DNA of 64,000 nucleotides from Bradyrhizobium sp. CB82 (GTDB lineage: Bacteria > Pseudomonadota > Alphaproteobacteria > Rhizobiales > Xanthobacteraceae), in contig NZ_CP121650.1 of NCBI RefSeq assembly GCF_029714405.1, forward strand, positions 8,871,001 through 8,935,000. Direction: 5' to 3'. Shown here one piece after another: positions 25,611 to 34,789 of the stretch; position 1 is the stretch's first letter; each line of letters starts with the position of its first letter. The notes under the pieces were generated by a model. The model saw only the letters and a list, made by a program, of their open reading frames with translations, was not told the DNA's origin and made no database searches. A program made the position numbers and the translations under genes.

Positions 25611-26651
25611 ATGATCTTTCGCCAACTGTTCGACAGCGTTTCGGGGACCTACAGCTATTTGCTGGCCAGCCGCGCGGGCGGCGAAGCGCTGATCCTCGAT
25701 CCCGTGCTGGAGAAGGTCGACCGCTATTGCCAATTGCTGCGCGAGCTCGATCTCAAGCTGGTCAAGGCCGTCGACACCCACCTGCATGCCGACCACGTCA
25801 CAGGGCTCGGCGAGCTGCGCGACCGCACCCACTGCATGACCATCATGGGCGACCAGAGCAAGGCCGACGTGGTGGCGATGCGGGTCTCCGACGGCGACAA
25901 GGTGACGATCGAGGGCATGTCGCTCGACGTGATGTACACGCCCGGCCACACCGATGACTCCTACTCTTATCTCATGGGCGACCGCGTCTTCACCGGCGAC
26001 ACGCTGCTGATCCGCGGCACCGGCCGCACCGACTTCCAGAACGGCTCTTCGCGCGCACAATACGACTCGATCTTCAATCGCCTGCTCAAGCTGCCGGACG
26101 AGACGCTGGTCTTCCCCGCGCATGACTACAAGGGCGACACCGTCTCCACCATCGGCGAGGAGAAGCGTTACAATCCCCGTCTCCAGGTGCGCTCGATCGA
26201 CGAATATATCGAGTTGATGGCCAACCTGAAGCTGCCCAATCCGAAGATGATGGATGTGGCGGTACCAGCCAACATGCATGTCGGCCTGCATCAGGAGGAA
26301 TTGGAGAAGGAGGGCCGCGTGCTGAGCGCCGTCGACGCCATCCGCGCGCTCGGCCGGCCCGACATCCTGCTGGTCGATCTGCGTGAGACCAATGAGCGCG
26401 CCAAGCACGGCATGCTCGAGGGCGCGCTGCATGCGCCCTATCCGTCGATCGAGGAGAGCCTGAAGCCTGGCGGCATGCTGCGCGAGGTGGCGGCCGCCAC
26501 CGGCCGCCGCGTCCTGTTCTTCTGCGCCTTCGGTGAGCGCTCGGCAATGGCGGTTGCCGCCGCAAAACAGGCCGGGCTTGCCAACACCGCGCACATCGCC
26601 GGCGGCATCGACGCCTGGAAGAAGGCTGGCGGGCCCGTGGTGCGAGCGTGA
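25611..26651 (+). CDS. Persulfide dioxygenase (ETHE1-like) fused to rhodanese
   Basis: 346 residues. The N-terminal metallo-beta-lactamase domain (about 1-205) has THLHADHVTG (His57, His59, Asp61, His62), His113 in TPGHTDD, Asp130 in FTGDTLL and His171 in FPAHDYK, the pattern of the ETHE1/Blh non-heme iron dioxygenases. The C-terminal rhodanese-like domain (about 235-345) has an active-site cysteine, Cys305 in FFCAFGERSA. Fusion of the two lets a sulfurtransferase and a glutathione-persulfide dioxygenase act on sulfane sulfur in one chain. Start at ATG 25611. It lies 226 bases after the sox operon, which fits a role in clearing sulfur from thiosulfate oxidation. Confidence 0.9.
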   Translation: MIFRQLFDSVSGTYSYLLASRAGGEALILDPVLEKVDRYCQLLRELDLKLVKAVDTHLHADHVTGLGELRDRTHCMTIMGDQSKADVVAMRVSDGDKVTIEGMSLDVMYTPGHTDDSYSYLMGDRVFTGDTLLIRGTGRTDFQNGSSRAQYDSIFNRLLKLPDETLVFPAHDYKGDTVSTIGEEKRYNPRLQVRSIDEYIELMANLKLPNPKMMDVAVPANMHVGLHQEELEKEGRVLSAVDAIRALGRPDILLVDLRETNERAKHGMLEGALHAPYPSIEESLKPGGMLREVAAATGRRVLFFCAFGERSAMAVAAAKQAGLANTAHIAGGIDAWKKAGGPVVRA

Positions 26652-26748
26652 GGGCGGCTGGTGCCCCCAGTGCCGGTTGAGAAAGGTCAAGCGGAACGGG
26701 GCGGGTCCGGCTAGCATGCGCGGATAGCTTCATCATCCGGAGAAGGTC

Positions 26749-26904
26749 ATGGCCAAGGCCGGCAACAAGACCCCGCCGCCGAAGAAGGCGGATGACACCG
26801 CGAAAAAACCGCAGCCGCCGCGCGACACCGACGACGACTACGAAGACGGCGACATCGCTACCCCCAAACGTGACCGCTACGGCCCGGACGACGAGCCGCT
26901 GTGA
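26749..26904 (+). CDS. Small charged protein of unknown function
   Basis: 51 residues: a lysine/proline-rich first half (KTPPPKK, KKPQPP) and an acidic DTDDDYEDGD centre, ending DEPL. It looks intrinsically disordered. GGAGAAGG stands 6 bases before the ATG, an excellent ribosome site, and the composition follows real coding bias. It follows the persulfide dioxygenase gene by 97 bases, same strand. I recognise no family. Confidence 0.6.
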   Translation: MAKAGNKTPPPKKADDTAKKPQPPRDTDDDYEDGDIATPKRDRYGPDDEPL

Positions 26905-26956
26905 GGGTGGCGGCGGACTACCCGGATCGACGCGAGGGTCGAGCAACTCACACTGC

Positions 26957-27060
26957 TGTCATGCCCCAGCTTGACGGGGGCATCAAGTACGCCGCGGCCT
27001 CTCCGTATCCCTTCGCCTCCTCTAGAATACTGGATCGTCCGCCTTCACGGGCGATGACAG
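26957..27060. repeat. Intergenic palindromic repeat, family C copy 2
   Basis: Left arm TGTCATGCCCCAGCTTGACG, centre GTACGCCGCGGCCTCT shared with 11816-11915, right arm ending CACGGGCGATGACAG. The arms are more diverged than in copy 1. With flanking unassigned bases it makes up the 299-base gap 26905-27203. Confidence 0.75.
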
Positions 27061-27203
27061 CGGAGAAAACGCCTCGCACGCGTCGCAGGACGGCCCCTCA
27101 CTGCTCCCACCGCGTTACCTGCCATGCGCCGGCATTCATGGACAAATAACCGCTCGCGCCGATAGTTTCCGTTACCCACAGGAGGGAGTGAAACGGAACT
27201 GCG

Positions 27204-28413
27204 ATGGCCGACGTTCTCGCCGCAGCGCAACAGGGGAAGAGCGACAGCGCGCTGCGCACGCTGACGGGGATCTCGATCGCGCATTGGGTCAGTCATTTCC
27301 ATCTGCTGGTGCTGCCGATGCTGTTTCCGTTCCTCAAGAGCCAGCTCGGCGTCGGCTATATCGAGCTCGGCTTCGCACTCACCGTGTTTGCAGTTGTGTC
27401 CGGCCTGACACAGGCGCCGACCGGCTATCTTCGTCGACCATTTTGGTGCGCGAAGGATTCTGCTGATCGGACTCTTGATCGGCGGGCTGTCGCTGGTGCT
27501 GCTCGGCCTGCATCTGAGCTACGCCTCGCTGATCATCTGCGCGGTGCTGCTCGGGCTCGCCAACAGCGTCTATCATCCCGCCGATTACGCGATCCTCGCC
27601 GAGCACATGGACGAGGCGCGGATGGGCCGCGCCTTCTCGGTTCACACCTTCGCCGGCTATCTCGGCGGCGCGGTGACGCCCGCGATCGTCGCTGCACTGG
27701 TCACGGTCTCGGGTGGCGCCGGCGCGCTGATCGCATCGGGCGTGATCGGCGTACTCTGCGCGCTGCTGCTCGTCGTGATGAGCATTCCCGACGCCGGCGC
27801 GCACAGGAAGAAGCCCGGAAACAAAGCTGCGCCAACACAGGCGGTCATCACGCCGGCGCTGATCATGCTGACCGCGCTGTTCATGCTGCTCAGCCTGTCG
27901 ATTGCCGGCATCAGCAATTTCGGTGTGGTGGCGCTGATGAGCGGCTATGCCGCGTCCTACTCGGCCGCCAATGTCGCGCTGACGGCATTTTTGGGGGCAA
28001 GCGCCGTCGGCGTGCTCGCGGGCGGCTTCCTCGCCGATCGCACCGAGCGCCATGGCCAGTTCGCCGCCGCGTGCTTCGCCGCAAACGCCGCGATCGTGCT
28101 TCTGATTACGCTCGTCGCACTGCCCGGCTTGCTGCTGACGGTTGCGATGACCGTTGCGGGCTTCCTCTCCGGCGTGATCGCACCCTCGCGCGACATGCTG
28201 GTGCGCAATGCGGCGCCTGCTGGTGCTGCGGGGCGTGCCTTCGGCATCGTCTCCACCGGCTTCAATATCGGTGGCATCATCAGCCCGCTGCTGTTCGGCT
28301 GGATCATGGACCAGAACGCGCCGCACTGGGTGTTCGGCGCGTCGGTGGTGTTCATGGCGGCCACGGTGGTCCTGTCGCTGCTGACGGAGCGGCGCGAGCA
28401 GGCGGGCCGATAG
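27204..28413 (+). pseudogene. MFS transporter gene interrupted by a frameshift
   Basis: Reading begins at ATG 27204 (MADVLAAAQQ), with eleven-to-twelve-helix MFS character (GISIAHWVSHFHLLVLPMLF). At about 27429-27432 the frame breaks: codons continue sensibly only one base later, as VDHFGARRILLIGLL, and run on to the TGA at 28411-28413. Removing one T from TATCTTCGTC restores an uninterrupted protein of about 402 residues. It resembles Fsr/MFS efflux carriers (fosmidomycin-resistance-like). This is either a recent inactivating mutation or a sequencing error; both halves otherwise keep clean coding sequence. Confidence 0.85.
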
Positions 28414-28453
28414 TTCGCTGCAGATTGGGCTACCAGCAGCTCAACTCACTCGG

Positions 28454-28525
28454 TGTCGTCCGGGGCGCGCCAACGGGTCCGCGTAGCGCGGCCCGATGAC
28501 AGGCTCCGCGCGAGTCCGGGACGAC
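28454..28525. repeat. Short palindromic repeat between two MFS genes
   Basis: GTGTCGTCCGGGGCGCGCC on the left and GAGTCCGGGACGAC on the right flank CGGGTCCGCGTAGCGCGGCCCG. It resembles a reduced family D element and forms a hairpin between the convergent MFS genes. Confidence 0.55.
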
Positions 28526-28539
28526 AGGTTGCATTGGGC

Positions 28540-29883
28540 TTACGTTGGCGAAACCGCGCCCTTCAGTGCGCCGGCCTGCTGAGCGGCGCCGCGAGTCAGC
28601 CTTGCCTTTTCCGTGTTCGGCCAGAGCAGCAGCAGCCCGAGCACGCCGGAGCCGATCATGACCACCGCGTTGATGGTGAAGCCGGTCATGTAGCCGTCGA
28701 GCATGTTGCCGGCGCGCTGGATCACGGTGCCCATCACGTTCGGCGCAATGATGCCGGCGAGCGTGTAGAGCGCGCCGTAGATCGCCAGGATGGCGCCGCG
28801 CTGCGAGGCCGGCGTGAACTCGCCGAGCATCGGCGGGCACACCACATAGATCGCGCTGCACAGGCCCGGGCCAATCACAAGCATCGCGATCTTCAGGGCC
28901 CCGCCCGGGACGTACGGCATCAATGCAAGGACGAGACCGCCGATGACCAGCGGCACCGAGCCGAGTACGCCGCGGGCGACACGAGTGGTCGAGCCCCGCG
29001 CCATCATCACCTGCGAGATCCACCCGGTGAGGATGACGATAGTGGCGCCGAACACCCAGGGCAGGATCGAGATGAAGCCCGCATCATTCTGCGAGAAGCC
29101 GAGCCCCTTGACGATGAACGGCGTGAACCAGGTGAGCCCAAGCGACAGCGCCCAATAGGCGCCGAAAGTCGCCGCCGCGCAGCCGATGAAGGTGCACGAG
29201 GTGAGAAGCTGGAGATAGGGAATCTTTGGCTCTGTGGCCGCCAGCGCTTGCGTGTCCTCCAGCGGCCCTTCCCTGCCGAGCGCGAGCCACGCCGCGACCC
29301 AGATCAGGCCGACGACGCCGAGCGCGCCGAAGGCATAGTGCCAGGAATGATTGACGATGACCCAGTTGAGCGCCGGCACCGCCAGGATGACGCCGAAGGC
29401 CGAGCCCTGCAACAGGAACGCGGTCGGCAGCGCGCGCTTCTCGTCCGGGAACCATTTGTAGATGGCATGCGTGGCGACCGACGCCGCCGGCCCCTCGCCG
29501 GCACCGAGCACGATGCGACAGATCAGGAGCGTGGTGAAGCTGACGGTGCCGACCATCGGAAACTGCGCCAGGGCCCAGATCACGGCGAGCGTCAGCAGCA
29601 CCCAGCGCGTGGACACCCTATTGACGATGAAGCCAACGACAACGGCGGCGATCGAGAACAGGAGGAAGAAGGATGACCCGAGCAGGCCGAACTGCTCCGG
29701 CTCGAGCTTCAAATCGGTCATGATCGGAACGCCGGCGAGACCCACGACGATCTTGTCGGCGAAATTCACCACCATGAAGAGAAACAGGAGAAAGGTGACG
29801 GTCCAGGCGCCCTTTGGTGTTTCCTTGGACGCTGTCTTAACTGTCGTGCCGCCCGCTGCTTTGGGCGTTCCCTGAGCGCTCAT
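28540..29883 (-). CDS. MFS transporter (anion:cation symporter-like)
   Basis: 447-residue membrane protein, started at ATG 29883 with a GGACAGAG ribosome site; about 31 further upstream codons are open but not family-like. A hydrophilic N-terminal 30 residues precede the first helix (WTVTFLLFLFMVVNFADK, the Asp-Lys pair in helix 1 common in the ACS subfamily). LGAGEGPAASVATHAIYKWFP corresponds to the helix 4-5 motif seen in sugar-acid/phthalate-type carriers. The substrate is probably an organic anion. The neighbour gives no further clue. Confidence 0.88.
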   Translation of the reverse strand: MSAQGTPKAAGGTTVKTASKETPKGAWTVTFLLFLFMVVNFADKIVVGLAGVPIMTDLKLEPEQFGLLGSSFFLLFSIAAVVVGFIVNRVSTRWVLLTLAVIWALAQFPMVGTVSFTTLLICRIVLGAGEGPAASVATHAIYKWFPDEKRALPTAFLLQGSAFGVILAVPALNWVIVNHSWHYAFGALGVVGLIWVAAWLALGREGPLEDTQALAATEPKIPYLQLLTSCTFIGCAAATFGAYWALSLGLTWFTPFIVKGLGFSQNDAGFISILPWVFGATIVILTGWISQVMMARGSTTRVARGVLGSVPLVIGGLVLALMPYVPGGALKIAMLVIGPGLCSAIYVVCPPMLGEFTPASQRGAILAIYGALYTLAGIIAPNVMGTVIQRAGNMLDGYMTGFTINAVVMIGSGVLGLLLLWPNTEKARLTRGAAQQAGALKGAVSPT

Positions 29884-29997
29884 CTCTGTCCCCGTCTTCT
29901 CGGCACTTTTGATTTGGCCGTTTTGGGAGCTAACAACGGCTTGAACGGCAACGCAACCCCGGCATTTCCGCATCAACTGTGCTACGCAGCTTTCCTA

Positions 29998-30016
29998 CCT
30001 CTCCCTATGGGAGAGG
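29998..30016. repeat. Short hairpin ahead of the ABC exporter genes
   Basis: CCTCTCCC-TAT-GGGAGAGG, a perfect 8-bp inverted repeat 22 bases before the GTG start at 30038. Its right arm runs into the purine-rich GAGGAGGGAG that could serve as ribosome site. It may be a trimmed family A repeat arm or a leader hairpin. Confidence 0.4.
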
Positions 30017-30037
30017 AGGGAGAAAAGTGGCAGGTCT

Positions 30038-30691
30038 GTGCTGAAGATCAAAAACCTCTCCAAGAGCTTCTCCTCGGCCGGCGAGCCGGTCCATGTGCTG
30101 CGCGGCGTCGATCTCGACGTGCGCCCCGGCGAGCGCGTCGCGCTGACCGGCGAATCCGGCAGCGGCAAGAGCACGCTGTTGCACCTGATCGCAGGGCTGG
30201 ATGGCGCCGACGGCGGCACGATCATGCTGGAAAGCCTTGAGGTCACCGCGCTGCCGGATGCAGGGCGCGCGGCGTTGCGGCGCGATCGGCTGGGGCTGGT
30301 CTTCCAGCAGTTCAACCTGATCCCGAGCCTGTCGGTCCAGGACAACCTTTCGTTTCAGGCTCGGATTGCCGGCCGTCATGATGCCGGCTGGCATGGCGAG
30401 CTGATCGAGCGGCTCGGCCTCGGCAAGCTGTTGCGGCGCTATCCCGAGCAGCTCTCCGGCGGCCAGCAGCAGCGGGTCGCGATCGGGCGCGCGCTCGCGA
30501 TCAAGCCGTCACTTCTCCTCGCGGACGAGCCGACCGGCAATCTCGACGAGGCGACCGCCGACGACGTGTTGGCCCTGACGCGCGATCTCGTGGCACGAAC
30601 CGGCTGCGGTTTTCTGATGGTGACGCACAGCCTGCATCTCGCCGGCACGCTCGACCGCCACGTCACGCTGCATGCTGGACGGATCACATGA
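30038..30691 (+). CDS. ABC transporter ATPase (LolD/MacB type)
   Basis: 217-residue ATPase of the MacB/LolD/YbbA class. Walker A GESGSGKST (38-46), Q-loop FQQFNLIPSLS, signature LSGGQQQR (139-146), Walker B LLLADEPTGNLD and His-switch VTHS are all present. GTG start at 30038. Its TGA overlaps the start of the permease gene by 4 bases. Such ATPases drive mechanotransmission permeases rather than classical import. The third gene of the operon is an AttH/CrtC-like protein, matching the widespread YbbAP-like plus AttH arrangement. Confidence 0.92.
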   Translation: MLKIKNLSKSFSSAGEPVHVLRGVDLDVRPGERVALTGESGSGKSTLLHLIAGLDGADGGTIMLESLEVTALPDAGRAALRRDRLGLVFQQFNLIPSLSVQDNLSFQARIAGRHDAGWHGELIERLGLGKLLRRYPEQLSGGQQQRVAIGRALAIKPSLLLADEPTGNLDEATADDVLALTRDLVARTGCGFLMVTHSLHLAGTLDRHVTLHAGRIT

Positions 30692-33150
30692 GACGCGCGC
30701 TCTGGATCCTCGCCGTGCTGCTCAGCCACTGGCGGCGTCATCCGATGCAGCTCGCGACGCTGCTGATCGGCCTGATCGCGGCAACCGCGCTGTGGAGCGG
30801 CGTGCAGGCGATCAACCAGCAGGCGCGCAACGCCTATGATCGCGCAGCCGCAACGTTCGGCGGCGTGCGCACGCCGATGCTGGTCGCACCCGATGCCGCA
30901 ACGTTCTCGGAAGGCATGTTCGTTGCGCTCAGCCGCGCCGGCTGGCCGGTTTCGCCGGTCGTGGAGGGCCGCGTCCAGATCAACGGACGCTCGTTGCGCC
31001 TGCTCGGCATCGAGCCGGTGACGTTGCCGGCCGAGGTCGGCAACGCGCCGCGGCTCGGCGCGTCCGATTTGCGCGCCTTCGTCGCGCCGCCGGGCCAGAC
31101 ACTGGTGGCGCCGGAGACGCTCGCCGATCTCGACGCGACCGAGGGCGCGGCGCCGCTGATCAGCAGCGGCGCAAAACTGCCGCCGCTGCACGCGCAGCCG
31201 CAGCTCGTGCCCGACGTGCTGGTGGTCGATATCGGCGTCGCGCAGCGGCTGCTTGGCAAGCAAGGCCAGCTCTCGCGGCTCCTGATCCGCAAGGCCAAGG
31301 GCAAGCCTGCACCGCTCGCGAGCGTCGTCGGCGACCGCTTGCAGCGGGTCGAGCCGAGCGCGCAGACCGAGCTCGAACGCCTCACCGACAGCTTCCATCT
31401 CAACCTCACCGCCTTTGGCTTGCTGTCGTTTTTCGTCGGGCTCTTCATCGTCAATTCGGCCGTCGGCCTTGCCTTCGAGCAGCGGCTGCCGATGCTGCGC
31501 ACGCTTCGTGCCTGCGGCGCCTCAGCGCGGATGCTCAACAGCGTGCTGGTGATCGAGCTGGTGGTGCTGGCGTTCGCCGCGGGGCTCGTCGGGCTCGTCT
31601 GCGGCTATGTCATCGCGGCGGCGCTGCTGCCGGATGTCGCGGCCTCGCTGCGCGGGCTCTATGGCGCGCAGATCCCGGGGCAACTTTCGCTGCGCGGCGA
31701 ATGGTGGCTCGCCGGGATCGGCATCAGCATCATCGGCGCGCTGATCGCGGCCGTGACCAGCCTGCTCAAGGCAATGCGGCTACCCTTGCTTGCGACCGCG
31801 CAGCCGCAGGCCTGGCGGCAGGCGCAACGCCGCTGGCTGATCCTGCAGAGCGCGGCGGCCCTCGGCGTGTTCGCGGTGGCGCTGCTGCTATCGCTCTATG
31901 GGGATTCGCTGATCGCAGGCTTTGGCGTGCTCGCCGCGCTGATGCTGGGCGCGGCGCTGATCCTCCCCGCGCTGCTCGAAATCATCCTCTTGATCGGCCA
32001 GCGCAGCGCGCGCCGCCCGCTTGCGCTGTGGTTCTGGGCCGACAGCCGGCAGCAGCTCTCCGGACTCTCGCTGGCGCTGATGGCGCTGCTGCTTGCACTC
32101 GCCGTCAATGTCGGCGTCTCCACCATGGTGGAAACGTTTAGCCGCACCTTCATCACCTGGCTGAATGGGCGCCTCGCCGCCGACGTCTATATCAGCGCGC
32201 CCGACAATGCGAAGGCGGTTGCGATCCGCACGTGGCTGCGCGAGCGCGGCGAGGTGCAGGCGATCCTGAGCGGCGGACGGGCGGAGGCGCAGATCGAGGG
32301 ACAGCCGGTGGAGCTGCTCGGCCTGCCCGACCACGCGCTCTATCGCGAGCGATGGCCGCTGCTCGAAGCCGCGCCGCGCGCCTGGGCGCAGCTCGTGCCG
32401 GGCGATGCCGCCTTCGTCAGCGAACAATTGGGCCGGCGGCTGGGCTTGCGCGTCGGCGACGTCATCGAGATCCCCACGCCGGGCGGCAGCTGGGCGCTCG
32501 ACATCGCCGGCATCTATGCCGATTACGGCAACCCCAAGGGACAGCTCGCAGTGAACGTTGCGGCGCTGATCCGTCGCTTTCCGCAGACGCCGCAGACGCG
32601 GATCGGACTCATTGTTTCGCCAGAGAAGATTCCCGGCCTGATCACGGCATTGCAGAAGCAGTTTGCCCTCGACGGCCGCAGCGTCGCCGACCAGGCGACG
32701 GTGAAGGCGGAGTCGATCCGCATCTTCAACCGCACCTTTGCGGTCACGGGAGCGCTGAACGCCTTCACCCTCGGCGTCGCCGGCATCGCGCTTCTGACCA
32801 GCCTGTTGACGCTTGCCAATTCGCGCCTTCCGCAGCTTGCGCCGCTCTGGGCGATCGGCCTCACGCGGTCACGCCTTGCCGCGATCGAGCTGACCAAGAC
32901 GCTGGCGGTCGCGCTGTTCACGGCGCTGCTGGCGTTGCCGCTGGGACTCGTGGTGGCCTGGTGCCTGATCGCGATCGTCAACGTAAAAGCGTTCGGCTGG
33001 CGCCTGCCGTTCCACGTGTTTCCGCTGCAACTGGTGGAGCTGGTTGCGGTCGCGCTGCTCGCCTCGCTGCTCGCCGCATTGCTGCCGGTGGCGCGGCTCG
33101 CACGGATGCAGGCGGCGAATTTGGTGAAAGTGTTCGCCAATGAACGCTGA
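30688..33150 (+). CDS. ABC transporter permease with FtsX domains
   Basis: 820-residue permease with a first helix near residues 15-40, a periplasmic domain, and two FtsX-type helical bundles (about 235-365 and 685-815), joined by further helices near 390-480. This YbbP/AttF-G-like double-FtsX arrangement works with the upstream ATPase. The C-terminal bundle ends PVARLARMQAANLVKVF, typical of FtsX proteins. It overlaps the next gene by 11 bases. Probable role: moving a lipid, lipoprotein or hydrophobic compound within the cell envelope; the cargo is unknown. Confidence 0.9.
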   Translation: MRRALWILAVLLSHWRRHPMQLATLLIGLIAATALWSGVQAINQQARNAYDRAAATFGGVRTPMLVAPDAATFSEGMFVALSRAGWPVSPVVEGRVQINGRSLRLLGIEPVTLPAEVGNAPRLGASDLRAFVAPPGQTLVAPETLADLDATEGAAPLISSGAKLPPLHAQPQLVPDVLVVDIGVAQRLLGKQGQLSRLLIRKAKGKPAPLASVVGDRLQRVEPSAQTELERLTDSFHLNLTAFGLLSFFVGLFIVNSAVGLAFEQRLPMLRTLRACGASARMLNSVLVIELVVLAFAAGLVGLVCGYVIAAALLPDVAASLRGLYGAQIPGQLSLRGEWWLAGIGISIIGALIAAVTSLLKAMRLPLLATAQPQAWRQAQRRWLILQSAAALGVFAVALLLSLYGDSLIAGFGVLAALMLGAALILPALLEIILLIGQRSARRPLALWFWADSRQQLSGLSLALMALLLALAVNVGVSTMVETFSRTFITWLNGRLAADVYISAPDNAKAVAIRTWLRERGEVQAILSGGRAEAQIEGQPVELLGLPDHALYRERWPLLEAAPRAWAQLVPGDAAFVSEQLGRRLGLRVGDVIEIPTPGGSWALDIAGIYADYGNPKGQLAVNVAALIRRFPQTPQTRIGLIVSPEKIPGLITALQKQFALDGRSVADQATVKAESIRIFNRTFAVTGALNAFTLGVAGIALLTSLLTLANSRLPQLAPLWAIGLTRSRLAAIELTKTLAVALFTALLALPLGLVVAWCLIAIVNVKAFGWRLPFHVFPLQLVELVAVALLASLLAALLPVARLARMQAANLVKVFANER

Positions 33151-34222
33151 CAGAATCTCGCGACGCGCATTCGCCGGCGGCCTCGCCGCATTGGCGCTGT
33201 CGCGCCGTACGCTCGCGCAGGGCTACGCCGGTCTCGGTGAGACCGCGGATGGCTTTGCGCCGGTCACGCCTGGAAAGGTGTTTTCTTTCCCCGCCGACCA
33301 CGGACCGCATCCGGACTTCCGCATCGAGTGGTGGTACCTCACGGCGAATCTGATCGACGCCAGCGGCGCGGCTTGCGGCCTGCAATGGACGCTGTTTCGC
33401 CAGGCCACCGAGGCGGGCCCGCAACGCGAGGGTTGGGCCAATCAGCAGCTCTGGATGGGCCATGCCGCGGTGACCCGCGCCGACACCCACCGCTTCAACG
33501 AGCTGTTCGCGCGCGGCGGCGTCGGGCAGGCGGGTGTGGACGCAAAGCCGTTCACGGCCTGGATCGACGACTGGGAGATGAAGGGCGCTGATCGCACCGA
33601 TGATCACACGCTGGCGCCGCTGACGCTGAAGGCGTCAAGCACCGATTTCAGCTATGCGCTGACGCTTCAGGCCGATCGTCCGGTGATGCTGCAAGGCGAC
33701 GGCGGCTTCAGCCGCAAATCCGAGCGCGGCCAGGCGTCGTATTACTACAGCCAGCCGTTTTTTCGCGCGCGTGGCAACCTCGTCATCGACGACAAGACGA
33801 TCGATGTGTCAGGCCAGGCCTGGATGGACCGTGAATGGAGCAGCCAGCCGCTCGCCGCCGACCAGACCGGCTGGGACTGGCTGTCGCTGCACCTTTCATC
33901 GGGCGACAAGCTGATGCTGTACCGGCTGCGGCAGAAGGACGGCAAGGACGATCCGTTCGGCAACTGGATCTCGCCCGACGGCCGCACGCAGCAGATCTTT
34001 GCCGCCGACATCCAGATGACGCCGAAAGGATGGGCCGCGGTCGCGGGACGCAAGCTGCCGGTGGAATGGCAGATCGCAATCCCTTCGCGGTCGTTCACGA
34101 TCGCCTGCAAGCCGCTCAACCCTGCGGCCTGGATGGGCACCGGATTTTCCTATTGGGAAGGCCCGATCAGCTTCTCCGGCAGCCATGACGGCGTTGGCTA
34201 TCTCGAGCTGACGGGTTATTGA
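33140..34222 (+). CDS. AttH/CrtC-like lipocalin-domain protein
   Basis: 360 residues with a Tat-type N terminus (ISRRAFAGGLAALAL) and mature start near AQG. The FRIEWWYLTANL segment and GQAWMDREWSSQ match the AttH/carotenoid 1,2-hydratase-like family: two lipocalin-like beta-barrels (about 40-200 and 215-355). Despite the CrtC relationship, no carotenoid genes are nearby, and AttH homologues commonly pair with MacB/YbbAP-type ABC systems. It overlaps the permease gene, so it belongs to the same complex or pathway. Exported by Tat implies folding before translocation. Confidence 0.88.
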   Translation: MNADRISRRAFAGGLAALALSRRTLAQGYAGLGETADGFAPVTPGKVFSFPADHGPHPDFRIEWWYLTANLIDASGAACGLQWTLFRQATEAGPQREGWANQQLWMGHAAVTRADTHRFNELFARGGVGQAGVDAKPFTAWIDDWEMKGADRTDDHTLAPLTLKASSTDFSYALTLQADRPVMLQGDGGFSRKSERGQASYYYSQPFFRARGNLVIDDKTIDVSGQAWMDREWSSQPLAADQTGWDWLSLHLSSGDKLMLYRLRQKDGKDDPFGNWISPDGRTQQIFAADIQMTPKGWAAVAGRKLPVEWQIAIPSRSFTIACKPLNPAAWMGTGFSYWEGPISFSGSHDGVGYLELTGY

Positions 34223-34251
34223 GCGTCCGGCGACTTCAAGGGGGCCTTGCA

Positions 34252-34641
34252 ATGTATCATCTCACCGCGCTCGTCACGCTGCTGGCCGTGGCGTTCTGCT
34301 TCTTCACCGGCGTCAACGTCGCGCGGTCGCGCGCAAGGACCGGCGTCAAGGCGCCGGCGATGTCGGGCCATCCCGACTTCGAGCGCGCCTTCCGCATCCA
34401 GATGAATACGCTGGAATGGATGCCGATCTTGCTGCCGTCGCTCTGGCTGTTCGCGATCTATGTCAGTGACGCCATCGCGGCCGTAATCGGCGCGGTCTGG
34501 GTCATCGGCCGCATCATCTATTTCCTCGGCTATTCCAAGGAAGCCGCCAAGCGCAGCCCCGGCTTCGCCATCCAGGCCTTCGCCAGCATCGCGCTGTGGG
34601 TCGGCGCGCTGGTCGCGGTGCTGTCGCGGCTGGTACATTGA
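34252..34641 (+). CDS. MAPEG family membrane protein
   Basis: 129 residues with four hydrophobic helices. The MAPEG pattern appears as ERAFRIQMNTLEWMPILLPSLW. Family members are glutathione-dependent membrane enzymes or unassigned. I take the ATG at 34252 with GGGGGC upstream; an in-frame ATG-like codon earlier (GTG at 34219) lacks a ribosome site. It is 29 bases after the AttH gene on the same strand, so it may be part of that operon. Confidence 0.88.
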   Translation: MYHLTALVTLLAVAFCFFTGVNVARSRARTGVKAPAMSGHPDFERAFRIQMNTLEWMPILLPSLWLFAIYVSDAIAAVIGAVWVIGRIIYFLGYSKEAAKRSPGFAIQAFASIALWVGALVAVLSRLVH

Positions 34642-34789
34642 GGCGGCGGCGCTCGCACGCGGGCGCGGCGCAGCGTGTAACGCTGCGTCGCTGAACGGAG
34701 ATCCAAACTTGTTTCAAGACTTGAGGTGGCGTGGGTCCCGGCTCTGCGGTGCACCGCCAAAGAGGCGCTGCACCGGGGACACGAGAGCC

